DNA from: Xanthobacteraceae bacterium 501b | Lineage (GTDB): Bacteria > Pseudomonadota > Alphaproteobacteria > Rhizobiales > Xanthobacteraceae | Direction of reading: 5' to 3' | Length of the DNA: 64,000 nucleotides | Assembly: GCA_000378025.1 (NCBI GenBank) | Contig: KB899087.1 | Location: forward strand, 2,046,001-2,110,000 | Part shown: piece after piece, positions 59,523-64,000 of the stretch | Layout: every line of letters starts with the position of its first letter | Position numbering within the stretch: the stretch's first letter is position 1 | Made by a program: the position numbers and the translations under genes | The notes under the pieces: generated by a model | The model's input: only the letters and a program-made list of their open reading frames with translations | What the model was told of the DNA's origin: nothing | Databases searched by the model: none

Positions 59523-60749
59523 TCAGTTGAAGCGTTGGATGGCGAAGGGGGCGACGTCGACGCAGGTCTGACGGCCAGCGACCAGTTCGGCGATGAGGCG
59601 GCCAGTGGTCGGGCCGAAGGTCAGCCCGGTATGGCCATGGCCGAAAGCGTAGAACACATCGTCACGGCGGGGCGAGCGGCCGATGACCGGGAGCGAATCC
59701 GCCGTTGTCGGGCGATGCCCCATCCAGCGCGTGCCGCCCTCAATGTTCAGCCCCGGCAGGAAGCGGCGGCCCAATTGGGCAAGCGCGTCGGAGCGGGCGT
59801 AGTTCGGCGCCGCCTCAAGCCCGGCGAACTCGGCCGCGCCGCCGATGCGCAGCCCGGCCTCGATCGGGGTGGCGACGAAGGCGCGTTCGGCGAAAATCAC
59901 CTCGCGGGAGAGCGAAACGCCGGGCGCGGGCAGCGTGGTGTTGTAGCCGCGCTCGCTCTCGATCAGCGCGCGGTCGCCGACCTGCCGGGCGAGCCGGCCG
60001 GACCAGGCGCCGGCGGCAATCACCAGACGCTCGAAGGCAACGCGCCGTCCGTCCTGCGTCACCGCCTCCTTGCCGGCAATGCCCGCGACCGCACCTTTCA
60101 CCATCGTCACGCCGCGCGCCTCAAGATGGGCGCGCAGGCGGTCGACGATGCGTTTGGGATCGGAAACATGCGACCATTGCGGGGTCATGATGGCGTGGCG
60201 GATCGTAGTCGCGAGCGCCGGCTCCAGGGCCCGCGCGGCCGCGCCGTCCATCTCCTCGCAGACGAGGCCGTGGCGGCGGCGAAGGTTATGGAAGCGCTGG
60301 TCCGCCTCGAAGCCCGCGCGCGTCTCGTAGACCCACAGCGCCCCGACACGGTGCAGGTCGCCCATCAGGTCGAGCTCGGCGAGCAGCGGCAGAAGGTCGT
60401 CATAGGTGCGGGCCGACAGCGTGGCGAGCGAGGCGGCGATCGCCTCCACCCGGTCCCAGCGCCCCTCTTTCAGAAAGCGCAGCAGCCAGGGCAGCAGCTT
60501 GGGGAAATGACCGAGGCGCAGCGACAGCGGGCCGAGCGGATCGGCCAGCCAGCCCGGCACCTTGAAGGCGAGGCCCGGCACCGAGGCGGGGATGATCTCG
60601 GTGACGCCGATGCCGGCGGCATTGCCGAAGGAGCATTTGTCTCCCGCCGGATCGCGGTCGAGCACGCTTACCTCGTGCCCCTCCGCCCGCAGCGCGTGGG
60701 CACAGGAGAGGCCGACAATGCCGGCGCCGATGACGAGAATGCGCGACAT
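59523..60749 (-). CDS. DadA-type FAD-dependent D-amino-acid/D-hydroxyproline oxidase
   Basis: 408 residues. N-terminal FAD motif ILVIGAGIVGLSCAHALRAEGHEVSVLDRD (GxGxxG then acidic residue); DAO-family core with ESERGYNTTLPAPG and the C-terminal GHRPTTADSLPVIGRSPRRDDVFYAFGHGHTGLTFGPTTGRLIAELVAG, both standard for DadA and for hydroxyproline oxidase subunits. It would oxidise the D-amino acid to an imino acid (for hydroxyproline: 1-pyrroline-4-hydroxy-2-carboxylate). It is separated by 13 bp from the aspartate-dehydrogenase-like gene upstream. Confidence 0.9.
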   Translation of the reverse strand: MSRILVIGAGIVGLSCAHALRAEGHEVSVLDRDPAGDKCSFGNAAGIGVTEIIPASVPGLAFKVPGWLADPLGPLSLRLGHFPKLLPWLLRFLKEGRWDRVEAIAASLATLSARTYDDLLPLLAELDLMGDLHRVGALWVYETRAGFEADQRFHNLRRRHGLVCEEMDGAAARALEPALATTIRHAIMTPQWSHVSDPKRIVDRLRAHLEARGVTMVKGAVAGIAGKEAVTQDGRRVAFERLVIAAGAWSGRLARQVGDRALIESERGYNTTLPAPGVSLSREVIFAERAFVATPIEAGLRIGGAAEFAGLEAAPNYARSDALAQLGRRFLPGLNIEGGTRWMGHRPTTADSLPVIGRSPRRDDVFYAFGHGHTGLTFGPTTGRLIAELVAGRQTCVDVAPFAIQRFN

Positions 60750-60762
60750 GTCGGCGGCTCTC

Positions 60763-61548
60763 TTAGATGACCAGGGAGGCGAAGTGGCGCCGTACCGCCT
60801 GGGCGAGGCTCAGCGCGGTGACGGCGGAGGTCTTGGGGTTGTCGGGTGAGGGCAGATTGGTAAAGCGCAGGCTCGCGGTGCCCGCCGGGCTCTCGACCTC
60901 GATCTCGTGCGTGTTGCCGCTGACGGCCGGGTCGGCGATCACCTGCACGTTTACCCGCGCCGGGCGGGCGGCCAGCGCTACTGTCAGCCCGGCATTGAGA
61001 TTGCGCGGGTAGCGGCGGGCCGCCTCGGCCGCGCTGCCCTCGAACAGGACGACCGCCGAGGCAAGGCGTTCCGGCGCGTGGCCGAGCGCCGCGAGCTCGG
61101 CGCTCCATGCGGCCGGCGGCTTGCGGGAGACGTAGCGCACCTGCGCGCCCTCGATACCCGCCACGGCGGCCAGATAGTCGAGCCCGCCAATGGCGCCGGC
61201 GGGCACGATGAGCCGGGCGCCGCTCGCCTTCGCGGCCCCGGCTAGCCGCTGCCGAAGGTCATCATCGGCCAGCGCCCCGGTGGAGGCGATGACGAGGCTG
61301 ATACCGGCCCTGAGAAGCAGGGTGCCATATTGCGCCACCGCGCCCTGCCCCGCCGCCTCGACGACCAGCGCGGGCCGGGCGACGATGAGCGCCGCCACGT
61401 CAGGCAGAGCGCGGACATTGGCAGGCAGTTCGGCCGCATCGTGAGTCAGCACGGCGAGGCGATAGGCGGGGTCGCGGCCGAGATCGGCGGCCAGCGCCCG
61501 GCCAATGGCGCCGAAACCGATGAGAGCGACGTCCCGCGTGGCGCCCAT
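60763..61548 (-). CDS. Aspartate dehydrogenase-like (NadX family) oxidoreductase
   Basis: 261 residues from ATG 61548, 4 bp after the SDR stop. Rossmann motif VALIGFGAIGRALAADL, then DAAELPANVRALPDVAALIVARPALVVEAAGQGAVAQYG, GALADDDLRQRL, and the C-terminal SGNTHEIEVESPAGTASLRFTNLPSPDNPKTSAVTALSLAQAVRRH. This matches L-aspartate dehydrogenase, which oxidises aspartate or reduces iminoaspartate/oxaloacetate plus ammonia using NAD(P). Homologues also occur in catabolic operons acting on other beta-branched amino acids. It is unusual in a hydroxyproline-like operon; with the B12 mutase it might handle a methylaspartate-type intermediate (inference). Confidence 0.85.
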   Translation of the reverse strand: MGATRDVALIGFGAIGRALAADLGRDPAYRLAVLTHDAAELPANVRALPDVAALIVARPALVVEAAGQGAVAQYGTLLLRAGISLVIASTGALADDDLRQRLAGAAKASGARLIVPAGAIGGLDYLAAVAGIEGAQVRYVSRKPPAAWSAELAALGHAPERLASAVVLFEGSAAEAARRYPRNLNAGLTVALAARPARVNVQVIADPAVSGNTHEIEVESPAGTASLRFTNLPSPDNPKTSAVTALSLAQAVRRHFASLVI

Positions 61549-61552
61549 CACC

Positions 61553-62305
61553 TCACCAGGCCGACATGCCGCCATCGACGGTGAACATGGCACCGGTGGC
61601 GAAGGAGGCTTCATCCGAGGCGAGCCAGAGGATGGCGTTGGCAATCTCCACCGGCTGCGCCCAGCGATTGATCGGCGAGCGCGCCTTGAGCTTGGCCTTG
61701 AAGGTCTCGGGGTCAGGATGGTTCTCGACCATCCTGTCGAAATAGCTCGACCAGGTGACGCCCGGCGCCACGCAGTTCACCCGGATGTTCTGCTCGGCAT
61801 GGTCGAGCGCCATCGCCTTGGTGAGCGCCGCGACGCCGCCCTTGGAGGCGACATAGGCGGCGCGGTCGAAAATGCCGACGGTGGCAACATTGGAGGCCGT
61901 GTTGACGATGGTGCCCCCGCCCTGCGCCGCCATGACCGGGATCGCGTGCTTGCAGCACAGGAAGACGCCCTTGAGATTGACCGCCATCAGCGCATCCCAC
62001 GCCTCCTCCTCGGTATTTACAACCGTACCGGGGATGCCGTAGCCAGCATTGTTGGCGAGGATGTCGAGCCGGCCGAAACGCTCCACCGCGCTGTCCACCA
62101 TGCGCTTCACGTCGTCGCTGCGGCTGACGTCGACGGCGATGGCGGCGGCATTCGGGCCGAGGCGTTCGGCGACCTGCGCGGCTCCCTCGCCGTTGCGGTC
62201 CGCCAGCAGAACGCGGGCACCTTCCCGCACGAAAAGTTCGGCCGCCGCTTCACCGATGCCGGCGGCGGAGCCAGTGATGATGGCGACCTTGTCTTTGAGA
62301 CGCAT
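61553..62305 (-). CDS. SDR-family NAD(P)-dependent oxidoreductase
   Basis: 250 residues from ATG 62305 (GAGGAA upstream). Classical SDR: GSAAGIGEAAAELF (TGxxxGIG variant with Ser for Gly), NNAGYG, Ser in TASN, YVASKGG (Tyr-x-x-x-Lys), and the C-terminal ATGAMFTVDGGMSAW. It oxidises or reduces a secondary alcohol; NADH is favoured by LLADRN after the second strand. It is the second gene of the operon. Substrate unknown; a hydroxyl group in the pathway intermediate is the obvious candidate. Confidence 0.93.
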   Translation of the reverse strand: MRLKDKVAIITGSAAGIGEAAAELFVREGARVLLADRNGEGAAQVAERLGPNAAAIAVDVSRSDDVKRMVDSAVERFGRLDILANNAGYGIPGTVVNTEEEAWDALMAVNLKGVFLCCKHAIPVMAAQGGGTIVNTASNVATVGIFDRAAYVASKGGVAALTKAMALDHAEQNIRVNCVAPGVTWSSYFDRMVENHPDPETFKAKLKARSPINRWAQPVEIANAILWLASDEASFATGAMFTVDGGMSAW

Positions 62306-62351
62306 GGATTCCTCGATCGTCGGGAAGGGCACGAACGCGCGGGGCGCCGAC

Positions 62352-62894
62352 TCAGGGCTGGCGCTGGTCGATGGGCTGCGCCGCAAACACGGTGTCGCGC
62401 TCGATCTGCAGCACGTTTTCGGGCCGCGGGAACGGCTCCGGCGTCGGCTCGTCCGGCTGGCGGGGACGGCCGATCAGGCGGAAGAAATCCTCCAGCCCGT
62501 TCGGCACGATCAGCCACGTCCAGAGGATGTCCTCGGTGCCCTCATTGATGAACATGTGCCGGCGGTTGCGGCCGATGAAGAAGGCGGAGCCCGGCTGCAT
62601 CTCGTGGCTCACGCCCTCGACCACGGCACGGCCCTTGCCACGGATGACGAAGATAACTTCCTCATTGCGGTCATGAGCATGCTCGCGCACATAGCCGCCC
62701 GGCGGCACGGTCTGAGTTCCGAAGCCGATGGGAAATTCCATCGGCACCAGATGCGGCGCGAAGATCACGTCGATATGGCCATTGGCCGGCACCGGCTGCC
62801 AGTAACTGACCTCCTCGCCCGGCTGCTTCACGAGCACATCGCCGAGATGGGAAGTGGCGTCCGTCTGGGCCGCCCGGCCCGCCTGTTCCGACAT
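62352..62894 (-). CDS. Cupin-domain protein, first gene of the catabolic operon
   Basis: 180 residues from ATG 62894. One cupin beta barrel: GGYVREHAHDRNEEVIFVIRGKGRAVVEGVSHEMQPGSAFFIGRNRRHMFINEGTEDILWTWLIVPNG. The first motif has H-x-H and Glu, the second His (RRHMF), enough for a metal site. Cupins in such operons act as isomerases, dioxygenases or sensors; no specific activity can be claimed. It lies 46 bp upstream of the SDR gene; the intergenic operator region with the GntR gene is to its right. Confidence 0.87.
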   Translation of the reverse strand: MSEQAGRAAQTDATSHLGDVLVKQPGEEVSYWQPVPANGHIDVIFAPHLVPMEFPIGFGTQTVPPGGYVREHAHDRNEEVIFVIRGKGRAVVEGVSHEMQPGSAFFIGRNRRHMFINEGTEDILWTWLIVPNGLEDFFRLIGRPRQPDEPTPEPFPRPENVLQIERDTVFAAQPIDQRQP

Positions 62895-62922
62895 GAGTCT
62901 GCTCCGCGCGTTGGGGAGAGGA

Positions 62923-62939
62923 TTGAATACAATATTCAG
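62923..62939. promoter_or_regulatory. Operator palindrome TGAATA-N3-TATTCA (first copy)
   Basis: TGAATA-CAA-TATTCA (62924-62938) is a perfect inverted repeat, 30 bp upstream of the cupin start. It shares its arms with the second copy at 63030-63048. The pair probably binds the adjacent GntR protein and controls the catabolic operon. Confidence 0.65.
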
Positions 62940-63029
62940 CCTAGACACTCAGAATGGAGAATAAAAGATGAAAAAATAGGCAACTATGTCGCCATATTGC
63001 CTAATAATTGTTCTTGTTGATCCGTATCA

Positions 63030-63048
63030 ATTGAATATCGTATTCAAT
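63030..63048. promoter_or_regulatory. Operator palindrome ATTGAATA-N3-TATTCAAT (second copy)
   Basis: ATTGAATATCGTATTCAAT is a perfect 8-3-8 inverted repeat, 14 bp before the GntR start codon, so it would overlap the promoter or the ribosome-binding region and give autorepression. It shares the TGAATA/TATTCA arms of the first copy, 91 bp away centre to centre along the promoter region. Confidence 0.7.
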
Positions 63049-63062
63049 ATGGAGCTTGTGGA

Positions 63063-63737
63063 ATGGTCGTGAAAATCGGTCGTCAGTCGTTGACGGACCA
63101 AATCGTCACCGAATTGCGGCGCCAGATCATCATCGGTCAGCTGCCCGAAGGCGCCCCGCTGCGCCAAGAGAAGCTGGCCACAGAGCTGGGGGTTTCCCGT
63201 GTCCCTCTGCGTGAGGCGATCCGCCAGCTGGAGGCCGAGGGCCTCGTCGTATCGGAACTGCACAAGGGGACGGTGGTGTCGTCCCTGTCGCTGGAGGAGA
63301 TCGAGGAGCTGTTCGAAATCCGTGCGCGCATGGAAACCTGGCTGTTCGAGACGGCCATTCCGCGCCTGACGGAAGAGGATTTCGCCCTTGCCGAGGCGGT
63401 AACGGACGAAGCCATGGCGAGCGGCAGTGTCGAGAACTGGGGCGAACTGAACTGGCGCTTCCATGAGGCGCTGTATCGCCCGAGCGGTCATCTGATCGCG
63501 CTCAAACTGCTGCGCACCGTGCACGACAACGCCAATCGCTACGTGAACCTGCAGATCGCGGTGGCGGAAGACGTGGAACGCGAGCTCGCCGACCATCGCG
63601 CGCTCATCGCCTTTGCCCGGCTCGGCGATATCCGCCGGGGCGTGGACACGCTGCGGGCGCACATTCAGCGCGTCTCGCGCAACCTCATCGCGTCGCTGGC
63701 CGAGGGTAGGCTCGGAAAGGCGCGCGACATCGCTTGA
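63063..63737 (+). CDS. GntR-family (FCD) transcriptional regulator
   Basis: 224 residues. N-terminal wHTH: SLTDQIVTELRRQIIIGQLPEGAPLRQEKLATELGVSRVPLREAIRQLEAEGLV, then an FCD effector domain with metal-ligand candidates in NWRFHEALY, ADHRALI and LRAHIQRVS. It is divergent from the catabolic operon; the effector is likely a pathway substrate or intermediate acid. GGAGCTTGTGG lies before ATG 63063. Followed on the same strand by a LivJ-type transporter gene, so uptake is probably co-regulated. Confidence 0.92.
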   Translation: MVVKIGRQSLTDQIVTELRRQIIIGQLPEGAPLRQEKLATELGVSRVPLREAIRQLEAEGLVVSELHKGTVVSSLSLEEIEELFEIRARMETWLFETAIPRLTEEDFALAEAVTDEAMASGSVENWGELNWRFHEALYRPSGHLIALKLLRTVHDNANRYVNLQIAVAEDVERELADHRALIAFARLGDIRRGVDTLRAHIQRVSRNLIASLAEGRLGKARDIA

Positions 63738-63811
63738 AGTACGGGCTGCCGGCGCGTGTTGGCACCCTGAAGCAACGGTCCGGAACGGACCCCAGAGAGA
63801 AGGGAACTGAC

Positions 63812-64000
63812 ATGCGTATCAAGAGCATACTCTACGCTGCCGTTGCCGTGGCCGCGCTGACGGGAGCGGCGCGTGCCGATATCCTCATCGGCACGGCGGG
63901 TCCGACGACCAACGCCGAGGCGCTGTTCGGCACCACCTGGCAGAACGGCATGGAACTCGCCGTGCGCCAGGCCAATGCGGCGGGTGGCGTCCACGGCCAG
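63812..64000 (+). CDS. Branched-chain amino-acid-type ABC substrate-binding protein, N-terminal part (cut by window end)
   Basis: First 63 codons of a gene that runs off the right edge. Signal peptide MRIKSILYAAVAVAALTGAARA, then DILIGTAGPTTNAEALFGTTWQNGMELAVRQANAAGGVHG, the canonical LivJ-family beginning of Leu/Ile/Val-type receptors, many of which bind other amino acids or acids. A strong GAAGGGAA ribosome-binding site precedes ATG 63812. Given the GntR neighbour it is the likely importer receptor for the substrate of the catabolic operon. Confidence 0.9.
   Translation, partial: MRIKSILYAAVAVAALTGAARADILIGTAGPTTNAEALFGTTWQNGMELAVRQANAAGGVHGQ

Noticed and set aside
1-64000. tRNA, rRNA, CRISPR array, prophage or riboswitch
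   Set aside because: No cloverleaf, rRNA segment, regularly spaced repeat-spacer pattern, phage gene set or recognisable riboswitch core was found on reading; a covariance-model scan would be needed to exclude small RNAs.

Overview
The window (about 65% GC, dense, many 4-bp ATGA gene overlaps) looks like the chromosome of a methylotrophic alphaproteobacterium of the Hyphomicrobiales, most likely Xanthobacteraceae (Ancylobacter/Starkeya/Xanthobacter type). That placement rests on gene content: a lanthanide-type methanol dehydrogenase XoxF with XoxG and XoxJ, the PQQ genes pqqABCDE, formaldehyde-activating enzyme Fae (H4MPT-linked C1 oxidation), and the 'quinoprotein relay' and 'PQQ-ABC' gene families that travel with XoxF. 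The genus is inferred, not proven.

Layout. 1-9.4 kb: housekeeping and envelope genes (end of an SDR gene, a glycosyltransferase, der, a small lipoprotein, a YfgM-like protein, panB, nnrU, an L,D-transpeptidase, prfC, an ArsC-like reductase and two small exported proteins). 9.5-33.4 kb: a methylotrophy island. It holds a SoxYZ-like carrier, two exported orphan proteins, pqqEDCBA, a histidine kinase/response regulator pair, fae, an NMT1/SsuA-type ABC transporter with a DUF3280-like protein, the divergent PQQ-ABC operon (binding protein, beta-propeller, cupredoxin-like protein, ATPase, permease, exported protein), then the CXXCW protein, xoxJ, xoxG, xoxF, a quinoprotein-relay metallohydrolase and a cytochrome c. 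Exact heptamers ATAAGAA and ATAAGAG, mostly as 11-bp-phased direct repeats, lie upstream of pqqA, the PQQ-ABC operon and xoxF, with a weaker copy before xoxG. This suggests one regulator for the whole set.

33.5-42.1 kb: mixed accessory genes (carboxylesterase, an unusual winged-helix regulator, a Tat-exported beta-carbonic anhydrase, a cold-shock protein, a 43-residue basic protein, a transglutaminase, small conserved proteins, a PHB-depolymerase-type esterase). 42.2-48.7 kb: an amide/nitrogen locus on the minus strand, with a polar amino-acid-type ABC transporter (binding protein plus a permease-ATPase fusion), a standalone acetamidase/formamidase, and a second acetamidase/formamidase fused in one reading frame behind an AraC-type regulator. 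Three TGCCAGCA repeats spaced exactly 16 bp precede the fusion. 48.9-52.5 kb: a large multi-PAS hybrid histidine kinase. 52.76-53.26 kb: a 498-bp internally deleted IS3-family remnant with both terminal inverted repeats.

53.6-62.9 kb: a ten-gene minus-strand operon closing on a clear terminator. It holds a cupin, an SDR, an aspartate-dehydrogenase-like enzyme, a DadA-type flavoprotein, two proline-racemase-family enzymes (one Cys/Cys, one Ser/Cys), a NIPSNAP protein, a fused cobalamin-dependent mutase-like protein, a DapA-family enzyme and an alpha/beta hydrolase. A GntR/FCD regulator is divergent, with two near-identical palindromes in the shared promoter region, and is followed by a LivJ-type binding protein cut by the window end. 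The racemase, D-amino-acid oxidase and DapA trio resembles hydroxyproline catabolism, but the B12 mutase and aspartate-dehydrogenase homologue do not belong to the known route. This operon is the best candidate for an undescribed pathway. The AraC-amidase fusion and the shared XoxF/PQQ promoter motif come next.
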